From contig NZ_PVUF01000007.1 of the NCBI RefSeq assembly GCF_003003215.1, forward strand, positions 62,001-126,000: DNA of 64,000 nucleotides. The letters are read 5' to 3'. Of the stretch, positions 47,828 through 56,870 are shown piece by piece. The stretch comes from Tritonibacter scottomollicae (GTDB taxonomy: Bacteria > Pseudomonadota > Alphaproteobacteria > Rhodobacterales > Rhodobacteraceae). Below the pieces are notes generated by a model. That model saw only the letters and a list, made by a program, of their open reading frames with translations, did no database searches and was not told where the DNA came from. Position 1 is the first letter of the stretch; each line of letters starts with the position of its first letter. Both the position numbers and the translations under genes were made by a program.

Positions 47828-48685
47828 CTAGGGTTTTGGTGTCAGCCCAAGGCGAGCGCGAATGTCCTGCGGGCTGGCGCCATCCTCGCGATACTTGGCA
47901 ATAGCGCGGGCATCGTCGCGTTTTGCCAGGCGTTTGCCCGCGTCGTCGCGGATCAGGCGATGATGGTGATAGCGCGGCACAGGCAGGTTCAGCAGCGCCT
48001 GCAGAACCACATGGATCTGGGTGCTTTCAAACAGATCGGCGCCGCGCACAACATCTGTGATTTCCTGGTCGGCATCATCCACCACCACTGACAAGTGATA
48101 GGAACTGCCCATGTGGCGGCGCACCAGAATGATGTCGCCGACGGCAGTGACCAGATGCTCTGGGTCAAGTGAGATTTGCCCCCCAAGCTCTTCTGATGTT
48201 TCGGTAAATCCAAGTTTTGGCAGGTGCTTCAACGCGGCCTTCATATCGAGGCGGATCACGTCGTCCGGAGTGGATTCCGACATGCTGCGATCACGGCAGC
48301 GGCCCGGGTAGATCCGCCCGTCGGGACCAAATTGCGGCACGCCTTCCTGTGGCGCACCGGCGGCGGCCTCGATATCGGCACGGTTGCAGCGGCAAGGATA
48401 GGTGACACCAAGCGCGGAGAGCTGCGCCAGCGCCGCGCGATACCGCGGCAATCTATCAGACTGCCGCATCACGGCGTGCGACCAGCTGAGACCGAGCCAG
48501 GACAGATCTTCATAGATCTTCTGTTCCCAAACGATGCGCGCGCGGGACTGGTCGATATCCTCGATCCGAAGCAGGAAACGCCCGTCGTGCCGCGCCGCCA
48601 AGTCAGCCGCCAAGAGGGCGGAATAGGCATGTCCCAGATGGAGTGGCCCGGTTGGAGATGGGGCAAAGCGGGTTGTGAATGTCAC
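47828..48685 (-). CDS. gluQ: glutamyl-Q tRNA(Asp) synthetase
   Basis: A truncated GluRS paralogue that attaches Glu to queuosine in tRNA(Asp). 285 residues with the class I signature SPTGPLHLGHAYSALLA and the second motif KRLAKRDDARAI. A Zn-binding Cys cluster (YPCRCNRADI and GRCRDRS) is present, and no anticodon domain. It starts with GTG, and its first bases overlap the end of a gene remnant (GTGA). Confidence 0.92.
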   Translation of the reverse strand: MTFTTRFAPSPTGPLHLGHAYSALLAADLAARHDGRFLLRIEDIDQSRARIVWEQKIYEDLSWLGLSWSHAVMRQSDRLPRYRAALAQLSALGVTYPCRCNRADIEAAAGAPQEGVPQFGPDGRIYPGRCRDRSMSESTPDDVIRLDMKAALKHLPKLGFTETSEELGGQISLDPEHLVTAVGDIILVRRHMGSSYHLSVVVDDADQEITDVVRGADLFESTQIHVVLQALLNLPVPRYHHHRLIRDDAGKRLAKRDDARAIAKYREDGASPQDIRARLGLTPKP

Positions 48686-48860
48686 GATTTCTCAATCACA
48701 TAGACGTAGGCGTTCAAGTTTAGCCCCGTCAGGCGCGGGCCGTATTCCTTGAATAGCAACTGCGCCGTGCGTCAATCAAGCCATTCGTTCATTGCGCCTA
48801 TGTCGCTCGGGTCCGCAAGCGCGTGGTCGCGCAGCGAACCCGGTGCAATGCCGGGACCAT
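48682..48860 (-). pseudogene. 3' remnant of a gene upstream of gluQ
   Basis: In one frame the minus strand reads GIAPGSLRDHALADPSDIG and ...AMNEWLD, then an in-frame TGA (48772-48774), then RTAQLLFKEYGPRLTGL and ...NLNAYVYVIEKS before a stop that overlaps the gluQ GTG. Codon use is normal for the genome and the overlap suggests former coupling. The 5' part is missing because trmFO follows. The tail resembles the C-terminus of some SAM methyltransferases, but this is a weak recollection. Confidence 0.4.
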
Positions 48861-48871
48861 GAGGTCGTCTA

Positions 48872-50212
48872 TCAAAAGGTGTTGAGCCAGTCCTGCCACG
48901 CGGCTTTGGCGCGGTCGGTATAGGCCTTGTAGCGATCCTTGCGGCCGCGACGCCCGCCTTTCAATCCGTCCACGGGGCGAAACAGGCCGAAGTTCACATT
49001 CATCGGCTGAAAGGTCTTGGCCTCGGCGCCACCTGTGATGTGGTGGATCAGCGCGCCCATGGCGCTGTCCTGCGGCACCTGCGGCACTTCCTGGCCGAGG
49101 ATTTCCGCTGCAGCGAGACGCCCGGCGAGCAGCCCCATAGCGGCGCTTTCCACATAGCCCTCGACCCCGGTCACCTGACCGGCAAAGCGGATATTCGGTT
49201 TGGACTTCAGGCGCATCTCGTGATCGAGCAACGTCGGGGAGTTCAGGAATGTATTGCGGTGGATGCCGCCAAGACGCGCAAAACTGGCATTCTCCAAGCC
49301 GGGAATCATCCGGAAAACATCCGCTTGCGCGCCGTATTTCATCTTGGTCTGGAAGCCGACGATATTGAACAGAGTCCCCAGTGCATTGTCGCGACGCAGC
49401 TGTACAACCGCATGTGCCTTGATCTCCGGCTGATGCGGATTGGTCAGGCCCACGGGCTTCATCGGGCCATGGCGCAGGGTCTCGCGACCGCGTTCGGCCA
49501 TCACCTCGATCGGCAGGCAGCCGTCAAAGTACCCGGCGGTCTCGCCTTCATGGAACTCGGTCTTGTCGGCGGCCAGCAGCGCGTCGATGAAGGCTTCGTA
49601 TTGGTCCTTGTCCATCGGGCAGTTGAGGTAGGCGGTGCGCTCTTCCTCGGTCTCGCCCTTGTCATAGCGCGATTGCATCCAGGCCTTCGACATGTCGATG
49701 CTCTCAGCGTAGATGATCGGCGCAATGGCATCAAAGAAAGCCAGACGCTCGGCACCGGTCTCTTGCTGGATGGCCTCTCCGAGGGTGGGTGAGGTTAGCG
49801 GGCCGGTGGCAAAGATCCAGTGCCCTTCGGCGGGCAGCTCGGTGATTTCGTCGTAAGAGACGCGCACATTGGGCAGGGCTTTGAGCTTTGCTGTCACGGT
49901 TTCGGCAAAGGGATCGCGGTCCACGGCCAGCGCGCCACCAGCGGGCAGGCGGTGTTCCTCTGCCGTGGCCATGATCAGGCCATTGGCCGCGCGCATTTCC
50001 CAATGCAACAGCCCGACGGCGTTCTGTTCGTCATCGTCCGAGCGGAAGGAGTTGGAACAGACCATCTCGCCCAGATTGCCTGTCTGATGGGCAAAGGTTT
50101 CGACCTTGGGACGCATCTCGTGGATCACCACGTTGATGCCCATGTGCGCCGCCTGCCAGGCAGCCTCGGATCCGGCCATTCCGCCGCCGACGATGTGAAG
50201 CTCTTGTGTCAT
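48872..50212 (-). CDS. trmFO: methylenetetrahydrofolate-tRNA uracil-54 methyltransferase TrmFO
   Basis: FAD and folate dependent enzyme making ribothymidine at U54 of tRNA. 446 residues. The N-terminal dinucleotide site is [21 protein letters not shown], with [25 protein letters not shown] and the Cys-containing [14 protein letters not shown] downstream. The C-terminal [23 protein letters not shown] block is conserved. The start at 50212 puts the dinucleotide site at the N-terminus. Confidence 0.93.
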   Translation of the reverse strand: MTQELHIVGGGMAGSEAAWQAAHMGINVVIHEMRPKVETFAHQTGNLGEMVCSNSFRSDDDEQNAVGLLHWEMRAANGLIMATAEEHRLPAGGALAVDRDPFAETVTAKLKALPNVRVSYDEITELPAEGHWIFATGPLTSPTLGEAIQQETGAERLAFFDAIAPIIYAESIDMSKAWMQSRYDKGETEEERTAYLNCPMDKDQYEAFIDALLAADKTEFHEGETAGYFDGCLPIEVMAERGRETLRHGPMKPVGLTNPHQPEIKAHAVVQLRRDNALGTLFNIVGFQTKMKYGAQADVFRMIPGLENASFARLGGIHRNTFLNSPTLLDHEMRLKSKPNIRFAGQVTGVEGYVESAAMGLLAGRLAAAEILGQEVPQVPQDSAMGALIHHITGGAEAKTFQPMNVNFGLFRPVDGLKGGRRGRKDRYKAYTDRAKAAWQDWLNTF

Positions 50213-50616
50213 GGGATGGCAAATAGGGCAGCTTACCTGCGGGCGCAATATCAGCTGTTGGTGTTCGAGGCGCGGAGGCAGAAATAATTAGGGCCGCAGC
50301 TTCGTGGACGTCATATCCGGGTGAGAGATCCGGTAGGAGGGACGGTCCGAAGCAGCGGCCCAAATTGCGGCAAGCGCGTTGGCTTGCCCAACTCTTGCCA
50401 CTTTCTTGCCTTCATTAGAAGCCTCAACACGGAAACAATAAACCGCAGTTCGTAAACAAAGGCTGAATTTTCCGAAAATTTTAGGAAAAAGCGTTCTTTG
50501 CGCCCCCCCCTGACGGCCAGCCCGACGCTCTGAGTGCCGCGGCGTTCTAAGAAAATCCGCTTGTGAGGAGGCCCGCTGCGTGCACAGTGACGAGAAGACA
50601 GAGGGGAGACGCGCGG
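50213..50616. other. 404-base divergent gap between trmFO and a thioesterase
   Basis: The gap is partly A+T-rich. It contains the inverted repeat TTTTCC-N10-GGAAAA (50468-50489), which could be an operator. Open frames on either strand are short and lack a family signature. No RNA gene recognised. Confidence 0.4.
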
Positions 50617-51039
50617 ATGCAGCTGGTTTTTGAGACACCGCAACTGATGACCTATCTGGAGGAGGTGTTTCCGCAGATCAACGGCGAGTTCAGCGTTGAT
50701 GCACTGCGCCCGGGTGAGATCACCATGCGGCTGAATGTGCAGGAGCGGCATCTGCGTCCCGGGGGCACGGTGTCGGGCCCGTCGATGTTCGCGCTGGCGG
50801 ATGTCGCGGTTTATGCGCTGGTGCTGGCGCATTTGGGCGGCGAGGCGCTGGCGGTGACGACCAATGCCTCGTTCGATTTCATGCGCAAGCCGGAGGGCGG
50901 TCGCGATCTGCTGGGCCAGGCGCGGCTTTTGAAGCTGGGGCGCACCCTGGCGGTGGGGGATGTGCTGCTGTTTTCCGAAGGCAAGGCCGAACCTGTGGCG
51001 CGTTCCACCATGACCTATTCGATACCGCCAAAACGATAA
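50617..51039 (+). CDS. PaaI-type hot-dog thioesterase
   Basis: 140 residues of the hot-dog fold. The central helix block GGTVSGPSMFALADVAVYALV and the strand AVTTNASFDFMRKPEGG match PaaI/YdiI-type acyl-CoA thioesterases; GEALAVTTNASFDFM is the usual core. Substrate unknown. The start at 50617 follows GGGGAG. Shares a terminator with convergent speE. Confidence 0.82.
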   Translation: MQLVFETPQLMTYLEEVFPQINGEFSVDALRPGEITMRLNVQERHLRPGGTVSGPSMFALADVAVYALVLAHLGGEALAVTTNASFDFMRKPEGGRDLLGQARLLKLGRTLAVGDVLLFSEGKAEPVARSTMTYSIPPKR

Positions 51040-51070
51040 AGCGCCCGCGGATCTCTCCGAGGGCGCTTTA
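51038..51070. terminator. bidirectional terminator between thioesterase gene and speE
   Basis: A 14-bp stem from AAAGCGCCCGCGGA to TCCGAGGGCGCTTT with one mismatch and a four-base loop, between convergent genes. Confidence 0.75.
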
Positions 51071-51090
51071 ATGTCATGGCTCAGGTCGTT

Positions 51091-51945
51091 CTAAGGAATG
51101 AGCTTTTTCACATATCCGGGTAGGGCAAAGGCGGCCTTGTGCACCTCTGGCGTGTAGTAGTCCGGCACGAGGTCCGCCGCAGTAAACCGGCTCTCCAGCG
51201 TGGCCAGATCAACCGCCCGAGCCTTGGTTGAGTGACTGCCCCAACCCAGCGCCATCGGCCCGCCCACATAAGTCGGGATGGTGGCAAGATAGCAGGTCGC
51301 ATCGGCAAACAGTGCCTGAAAGGCCCGCATGGTATTGGTCAGCTCGTCGCCCTGCATGAAGGGCACGCCATTCTGGGTCACGATGATGCCGTCCTCGGTC
51401 AGGGCGCGCGCGGCGTGGCCATAGAAGGTGTCGGTGAACAACACTTCGCCGGGGCCGATCGGATCCGTGGAATCGACGATGATGACGTCGAACTTGTACT
51501 CGGTCTCCTTCATGAAGACCGCGCCATCATTGATCACCAGATCGAGCCGGGCATCGTCAAAGGCGCCCTGGCTCAGCATCGGCAGGTATTCCTTTGAAAA
51601 GTCGACAACACCTGCATCGATTTCCACCATGGTGACATGCTCGACCGAGGCGTGTTTCAACACCTCGCGCGCAATCCCGCCATCGCCGCCGCCGATGATC
51701 AGCACGCGTTTGGCGGCCCCATGCGCCAGGATCGGCACATGGGTCAGCATTTCATGATAGATGAAATTGTCGCCCTCGGTGGTCTGAACAACGTCGTCCA
51801 GTGTCAGAATGCGCCCGAAGGTGCCGTTCTGAAAAACCTTGAGCCGCTGATGCTCGGTCTTGCTGTCATAATACATCTCGCTCACCCGCAGGGACTGGGC
51901 AAAATGATCGTGTAGCCGTTCGGTGTTCCAGACCTCATCCGTCAT
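51091..51945 (-). CDS. speE: polyamine aminopropyltransferase (spermidine synthase)
   Basis: Transfers aminopropyl from decarboxylated SAM to putrescine. 284 residues. VLIIGGGDGGIAREVLKHA binds the donor, then MVEIDAGVVDFSKEYLP, and VDSTDPIGPGEVLFTDTFY supplies the catalytic Asp. GGAGG sits seven bases before the ATG, which overlaps the speD stop by four bases. Confidence 0.94.
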   Translation of the reverse strand: MTDEVWNTERLHDHFAQSLRVSEMYYDSKTEHQRLKVFQNGTFGRILTLDDVVQTTEGDNFIYHEMLTHVPILAHGAAKRVLIIGGGDGGIAREVLKHASVEHVTMVEIDAGVVDFSKEYLPMLSQGAFDDARLDLVINDGAVFMKETEYKFDVIIVDSTDPIGPGEVLFTDTFYGHAARALTEDGIIVTQNGVPFMQGDELTNTMRAFQALFADATCYLATIPTYVGGPMALGWGSHSTKARAVDLATLESRFTAADLVPDYYTPEVHKAAFALPGYVKKLIP

Positions 51946-52448
51946 GCGGCGACCTCCTTGGCGACGATTTCCTCGCCGCGCAGCAGTTCGCGCACCTCGA
52001 CCATGTTGGTCTCGAAGGCAGATTTCAGCACGTCGACGGCTTTCCATGGCTCGGCATCGCCGCACATAAAGACGTCGAACGCGCCGTAGCCAATTTCGGG
52101 CCATGTGTGCACGGAGATATGGCTCTCGGCGAGCACGGCCACGCCGGACACGCCCTGCGGCGAGAACTTATGCGTATGGATATGCAGCAGGGTTGCGCCG
52201 CAGACATCGACCATCTTGCGAAAGGCGTCCTCGATCCGGGTCTGACAGTCCAGACCGGTGCCTTTCATCACTTCGATGATCAGATGCGTGCCAGCAAAAA
52301 CCTTGCCGTCGCGGCGAATGAAGTGATCCTCGCGGTCGGCGTCGACCAAAGAGTTCACAATAGCGGTGTGTACACCGCTGGCGGTATCTTCCTCATGGGC
52401 GCCTGTCTCCAGACCGATCCCCAGTTGGAAGAGGTTGGCGTCGGTCAT
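51942..52448 (-). CDS. speD: S-adenosylmethionine decarboxylase proenzyme
   Basis: Makes the aminopropyl donor for SpeE. 168 residues, the small bacterial form. Self-cleavage at the Ser in AESHISVHTWPE creates the pyruvoyl group. HIHTHKFSPQGVSGVAVLAE is the usual upstream block. The start at 52448 follows AAGGGG by six bases. Coupled to speE through an ATGA overlap. Confidence 0.93.
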   Translation of the reverse strand: MTDANLFQLGIGLETGAHEEDTASGVHTAIVNSLVDADREDHFIRRDGKVFAGTHLIIEVMKGTGLDCQTRIEDAFRKMVDVCGATLLHIHTHKFSPQGVSGVAVLAESHISVHTWPEIGYGAFDVFMCGDAEPWKAVDVLKSAFETNMVEVRELLRGEEIVAKEVAA

Positions 52449-52610
52449 GACACGCCCCTTCGTTCCAGTAGATGACAATCCAGACGGTCCTTAGCGCCCC
52501 CCCGAATAAGAGTTCAGGGTTGGGATCGGTACCGAAAGTCAGGCGCAGATAGGAGGGCGGAGAGATTCGATCAAGGTAAAAATTTATGAACGCCGACCGG
52601 TATCGCTCAC

Positions 52611-52640
52611 AAAAAAAGGCCGGAGACGAAGCTCCGGCCT
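52611..52640 (-). terminator. terminator of the DUF1127 gene
   Basis: AGGCCGGAG / CTCCGGCCT stem with an ACGAAG loop, followed on the minus strand by a run of seven T, 26 bases past the stop. Confidence 0.9.
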
Positions 52641-52665
52641 GCCAGTTGGTTCTGTGCCCCGGGGA

Positions 52666-52896
52666 TCAGGGTCTCCAGAACGGAAGAGTTCCTTCGCGCA
52701 TGGCGTCCTCGCGTTGCAGGCCGATGTCACGCAGTTGCTGCTGAGTAAGTCGGCTCAACTGACGACGGCTGCGGCTGCGGACCGACCATTTTGTGGCCAG
52801 AACCGCAAAACCAATGGCCACTTCTGCAATCATCGGCAGCGCCGCACGATTGGTCAGATAGGAAAGGTGTGTCGGGTGTTCTGTCACATTTGTCAT
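52666..52896 (-). CDS. DUF1127 domain small protein
   Basis: 76 residues. The C-terminal SRRQLSRLTQQQLRDIGLQREDA is the DUF1127 motif, an Arg-rich helix that in relatives binds RNA and affects phosphate or polyamine-linked and stress metabolism. The N-terminus is mildly hydrophobic (PMIAEVAIGFAVLATKW). Divergent from the MocR regulator and followed by a good terminator, so it is its likely target. Confidence 0.85.
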   Translation of the reverse strand: MTNVTEHPTHLSYLTNRAALPMIAEVAIGFAVLATKWSVRSRSRRQLSRLTQQQLRDIGLQREDAMREGTLPFWRP

Positions 52897-52910
52897 GGTC
52901 AGTCTCACAT

Positions 52911-52956
52911 TTTGTATTGATGCAATTTGAATGTACTGGCATGTAAGGCGTACAAA
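52911..52956. promoter_or_regulatory. candidate MocR operator (TTTGTA / TACAAA)
   Basis: In the 92-base divergent gap, TTTGTA (52911) and TACAAA (52951) form an inverted pair, with TGTAC (52932) and GTACA (52950) overlapping the right side. Such spaced half-sites fit a dimeric GntR/MocR regulator. Confidence 0.45.
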
Positions 52957-52988
52957 GAGCGGCGCGGATTGTCTAATCGGAGATTGTT

Positions 52989-54404
52989 ATGGGTACAATT
53001 TGGCCCTCCACTTTGACTGGATCGCTGGCAGAGCGGCCGGGTCCAAAGTACAAACGCGTGGCCGATACGATACGGTTGGCAATCGAAAGTGGTACATTGC
53101 AGGTGGGGGCAAAACTTCCCCCAGTACGGGAATTGGCCTATCAGTTGAATATCACGCCCGGGACCGTGGCGCGGGCCTATACAATTCTCACAGATGAAGG
53201 GCTATTGCAGGCCGAAGTGGGCCGGGGCACCTTTGTCGCTGAGCGCGAAACCGTGGTCATGGACGATGTCTGGTCGCGTCAATTGCACCTGCTGGAGGGA
53301 GCAAACCCCAATCACGTGAGCCTGTTCAGCCCCAGGCTGGTGGATGTCGGTCAGGTCAAGCTGATCCGCGAGGCGTTGCGCAAGGCCGCTGATTGTGACC
53401 GTCTGGCGCTGCTGAATTATCCGACACGTGACGCCTATCAACCGGTGCGACAGGCGGTGGTGGACTGGTTGTCCGACACACCGCTTGGCCCCTTGGGGGA
53501 GCGTGACATCGTGCTGACCCATGGCGGGCAGAACGCGGTCATGACGGTGCTGCAGGCGATCCTGAAGGACAGCAATCCAACGATCCTGGTCGAAGATCTG
53601 TCTTATGCGGGGTTTCGCCGCGCGGCGGAAATTCTGCGCGCAAAGGTTGTGGGGGTGGCAATCGACGAACATGGCGTCGTGCCGGAGGCTCTGGAAGCCG
53701 CGATCAAGAAATCCGGCGCATCGGTGCTTTGTACCAGTCCGGAAGTGCACAATCCGACCGGCACATTTACCCCGCTCGAACGTAGGAAGGAAATCCTGTC
53801 GGTGCTGCGCCGGCATGAGGTGCAAGTGATCGAGGACGATTGCTACCGGATGGGAGAGGCACGGGCGCCGACCTATCGGGCGCTGGCGCCGGATCTCAGT
53901 TGGCACGTCACATCTATTTCGAAATCACTGACGCCCGCGTTGCGGGTTGGTTTCGCCATTGCACCGGTCGGAAAATCGGCGGACCTGCGTCGGGTGGCCG
54001 AATACGGGTACTTCGGTCTGGCGCAGCCGCTCGCAGAGGTGACACGCATCCTACTGGCAGATCCGCGCAGCAAGAAGCTTGTTCAGACCGTCCGCGAGGA
54101 AATGGCGGATTATGTGCGGGTGGCGGTCAATGCACTTGGCGCATTTGAGCTGACCTGGGACGCGCAGGTGCCGTTCCTGTGGTTGCGGTTGCCGTCCGGC
54201 TGGCGGGCAGGGGCCTTTACCCGCGCGGCAGAGGCGCAGGGGGTGCAATTGCGCTCGGCGGATGAGTTCGCGCTGCGCGATGGCCGGGCGCCAAACGCGG
54301 TACGCATTGCCATCAATGGGCATGTCACACTGGCCCGGTTCGAGGACGCGATGCTGCGGTTGCGCATGCTGCTGGACAATCCACCGGAGCAAATCAGCGT
54401 CTAG
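52989..54404 (+). CDS. MocR-type regulator: GntR helix-turn-helix fused to an aminotransferase domain
   Basis: 471 residues. A winged helix (about residues 18-85, KYKRVADTIRLAIESGTLQVG and LAYQLNITPGTVARAYTIL) is joined to a fold type I PLP domain. NPTG (255-258), DDCY (283-286) and the PLP Lys 312 in SISKSLTPALRVGF are all conserved, so it probably binds PLP and senses an amino compound, as PdxR, GabR or TauR do. Divergent from the DUF1127 gene and probably controls it and itself. Confidence 0.88.
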   Translation: MGTIWPSTLTGSLAERPGPKYKRVADTIRLAIESGTLQVGAKLPPVRELAYQLNITPGTVARAYTILTDEGLLQAEVGRGTFVAERETVVMDDVWSRQLHLLEGANPNHVSLFSPRLVDVGQVKLIREALRKAADCDRLALLNYPTRDAYQPVRQAVVDWLSDTPLGPLGERDIVLTHGGQNAVMTVLQAILKDSNPTILVEDLSYAGFRRAAEILRAKVVGVAIDEHGVVPEALEAAIKKSGASVLCTSPEVHNPTGTFTPLERRKEILSVLRRHEVQVIEDDCYRMGEARAPTYRALAPDLSWHVTSISKSLTPALRVGFAIAPVGKSADLRRVAEYGYFGLAQPLAEVTRILLADPRSKKLVQTVREEMADYVRVAVNALGAFELTWDAQVPFLWLRLPSGWRAGAFTRAAEAQGVQLRSADEFALRDGRAPNAVRIAINGHVTLARFEDAMLRLRMLLDNPPEQISV

Positions 54405-54481
54405 GTCGTTTTTTAGTGGGGTATTATAGTACCTAATTTATAGTGCTTTGTTTTTAAACACTTTAATGTCGTTTGCCTGTG

Positions 54482-54510
54482 TTGACTGTTTTGTGACGCC
54501 ACCGTAAACC
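54482..54510 (+). promoter_or_regulatory. rplM promoter
   Basis: TTGACT (-35, 54482-54487) and TAAACC (-10, 54505-54510) with a 17-base spacer, 66 bases before the rplM start. Confidence 0.5.
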
Positions 54511-54576
54511 CCGTCTATCGAATTCAGATGGAGTCGTCCGCGGCCCCATTGTCACGACAAACAGGACTGACCTGAC

Positions 54577-55035
54577 ATGAAAACCTTCTCTGCTACCCCG
54601 GCAGATATCGAGAAGAAGTGGATCATCATCGACGCCGAAGGCGTGGTGCTGGGCCGTCTCGCATCGATCATTGCCACTCGCCTTCGCGGCAAGCATAAAC
54701 CGTCGTTCACCCCCCACATGGACATGGGTGACAACGTGATCGTCATCAACGCTGACAAGATCCAGATGACCGGCAAGAAGCGCGACGAGCACTTCTACTG
54801 GCACACTGGCCACCCGGGCGGCATCAAATCCCGCACCAAACAGCAGATCCTCGAGGGTGCACACCCCGAGCGCGTGGTCTTCCAGGCCGTCAAGCGTATG
54901 CTGCCGGGCAACCGCCTGTCCCGCCAGCAGATGACCAACCTGCGCATCTATGCAAGTGCCGAGCACCCGCATGAAGCCCAGAGCCCCGAAGTTCTGGATG
55001 TCAAATCCATGAACAAGAAAAACACCCGGAGCTAA
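54577..55035 (+). CDS. rplM: 50S ribosomal protein L13
   Basis: 152 residues, slightly longer than E. coli L13. [43 protein letters not shown] and [20 protein letters not shown] are conserved. Its stop overlaps the rpsI start region. Confidence 0.97.
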   Translation: MKTFSATPADIEKKWIIIDAEGVVLGRLASIIATRLRGKHKPSFTPHMDMGDNVIVINADKIQMTGKKRDEHFYWHTGHPGGIKSRTKQQILEGAHPERVVFQAVKRMLPGNRLSRQQMTNLRIYASAEHPHEAQSPEVLDVKSMNKKNTRS

Positions 55036-55040
55036 TGACG

Positions 55041-55526
55041 ATGGCTGATCAGATCACAACTCTCGAAGAGCTTGGCGCCGTCGCAGGCGTCGAAACCGCA
55101 GCCGAAGAACTGGCACCGCGCGAACCCGTTCGTGACGAACTGGGCCGTGCCTATGCCACCGGCAAGCGTAAAGACGCTGTTGCCCGCGTCTGGATCAAGC
55201 CGGGTTCCGGCAAGGTTCAGGTCAATGGTCTCGAGCTGAACAAATACTTCGCCCGTCCGGTTCTGCAGATGATCCTGCGTCAACCGTTCACCGTGGCCGG
55301 TGTTGAAGACCAGTTCGACGTCTATGCAACCGTCAAGGGCGGTGGCCTCTCCGGTCAGGCCGGCGCGGTCAAGCACGGGATCTCCAAAGCACTGCAGCTT
55401 TATGATCCCGCGCTGCGTGGCGCACTGAAAGCCGCAGGCTTCCTGACCCGCGACAGCCGTGTTGTTGAGCGTAAGAAGTTCGGTCGCCGCAAAGCGCGTC
55501 GTTCGTTCCAGTTCTCCAAGCGCTAA
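55041..55526 (+). CDS. rpsI: 30S ribosomal protein S9
   Basis: 161 residues with an N-terminal extension ([19 protein letters not shown]) common in this group, then [40 protein letters not shown] and the terminal [16 protein letters not shown] that reaches the ribosomal P site. Two in-frame ATG codons (55035 and 55041) are possible. Translated with rplM. Confidence 0.96.
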   Translation: MADQITTLEELGAVAGVETAAEELAPREPVRDELGRAYATGKRKDAVARVWIKPGSGKVQVNGLELNKYFARPVLQMILRQPFTVAGVEDQFDVYATVKGGGLSGQAGAVKHGISKALQLYDPALRGALKAAGFLTRDSRVVERKKFGRRKARRSFQFSKR

Positions 55527-55559
55527 GTTCGACCCGTCGAACCTACGATACAAAACAAA

Positions 55560-55586
55560 GGGTTGCGTCATTCGCAGCCCTTTTTT
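55560..55586 (+). terminator. rplM-rpsI terminator, then a gap to the methyltransferase
   Basis: GGGTTGCG / CGCAGCCC stem with one G-T pair, followed by six T. The remaining 300 bases to 55892 hold no recognisable gene and become more A+T-rich toward the methyltransferase. Confidence 0.88.
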
Positions 55587-55892
55587 CATGGGAAAACTCC
55601 AATTCGCATTGCGTTGGGGCTGTCGCGCTAATCCAGGCTAGCGCTCGAGTTCGCCGCGTACGTTCCCTCATTTATTGAGCAGCACGGACATTCTGTCGGC
55701 CTTCCGCAGCGAAACACGCGAAGACTTAACCTGTTTTCAACGCAATTAGGCGAAATTTGTCTTGTTGTTTGCTTTGCGCAGCAACGTCGAATGAGTGCTG
55801 CCAGCATGGATGGTACTTGAGTTCTGGTCGTTGATTGTCAAAAACGCTGAAATTGAGCGGCGTGATAGCACTGACGGAAAACTGGAGGAATT

Positions 55893-56669
55893 GTGCAGGT
55901 AAGAATACCCTACGAAAAATGCCCACTTTGTGAATCAAAGCATATTGTCAAGTCGGCGACAGGTAATTGCAGCAAGCACCCGCTCTATGATCCAGTTGTC
56001 CCGCCGGTGATGCAATGGATGGATTGTGAGACATGCAAACATCAATTTGTTGATGGCTATTTCACAGACGAGGCATTGTCGGTTGTTTTCAGAAACACGA
56101 ATGATCATCAAAAAGTTGGACATAAGCTCGAGGAGCAGAGAAGCGTATCATCGATGATGATCGAAAAAGTGCTTCCATACAAGTCTGCTGGGGCTTGGCT
56201 CGATGTCGGCTTTGGGAATGGATCTCTGCTGTTTACCGCAGAAGAATACGGCTTCCATCCAATCGGTGTTGATCTGAGGGAAGACAATGTAAGCGCGATG
56301 AAAAGCTTGGGTTTCGAAGCCTATTGTGACTTGGTTCAGGATATTGAGTTCAAGAATAAACTGTCAGTTGTAAGCATGATGGACGTGCTTGAGCACATTC
56401 CGTACCCGAAAGAGGTGCTGAGTTCCCTTCATTCTAACATGGAAGAGGGAGGCTGCCTCTTAATTTCAATGCCAAACACGGAGAATATCATCTGGAAATT
56501 GCTGACCAACAATAATGCAAACCCATTTTTGGGGGAGCTTGAGCACTACCATAACTTTAGCAGAACGCGGCTTTTCTCTTTACTGAAAGAATGTGGTTTC
56601 GATGCGGTCAGATACGGGATCAGTCAACGCTACCGGGTCTGCATGGAAGTTGTCGCTCTGAAGGCATAG
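55893..56669 (+). CDS. SAM-dependent methyltransferase with a zinc-finger-like N-terminus, A+T-rich
   Basis: 258 residues starting at GTG just after GGAGGA. The first 50 carry CPLC ... CETCKH, a two-pair Cys cluster as in many methyltransferases of sugar or polyketide clusters. The SAM-binding fold follows (AWLDVGFGNGSLLFTAEEYG, GVDLRED, MMDVLEHIPYP). Its codons are clearly richer in A/T than all neighbours, which suggests recent transfer. The substrate is unknown; methyltransferases of this kind act on cell-surface sugars or small molecules. Confidence 0.82.
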   Translation: MQVRIPYEKCPLCESKHIVKSATGNCSKHPLYDPVVPPVMQWMDCETCKHQFVDGYFTDEALSVVFRNTNDHQKVGHKLEEQRSVSSMMIEKVLPYKSAGAWLDVGFGNGSLLFTAEEYGFHPIGVDLREDNVSAMKSLGFEAYCDLVQDIEFKNKLSVVSMMDVLEHIPYPKEVLSSLHSNMEEGGCLLISMPNTENIIWKLLTNNNANPFLGELEHYHNFSRTRLFSLLKECGFDAVRYGISQRYRVCMEVVALKA

Positions 56670-56870
56670 CGGACAGCGCTCTGTCGAAAAGTCGCGTCAT
56701 TATCTTGACGCGCGAGTGTTGGTGTCGCTTGCGGTTTGCAGGAGTGAAGCGCAAGACAACGAACCTCGTGAGGGCCGTGACTTTTCCAAAGCCCGTGCTC
56801 ACGTGATGTGTCTATCGCGCGGTGATGTGCTGCAGGGCACCGCCTCTCAGGCCTCCTGGGGAAGTTGGTT

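Noticed and set aside
48772-48774. In-frame TGA as a selenocysteine codon
   Set aside because: No SECIS-like hairpin directly after the TGA and the frame lacks a start; a decayed gene is simpler.
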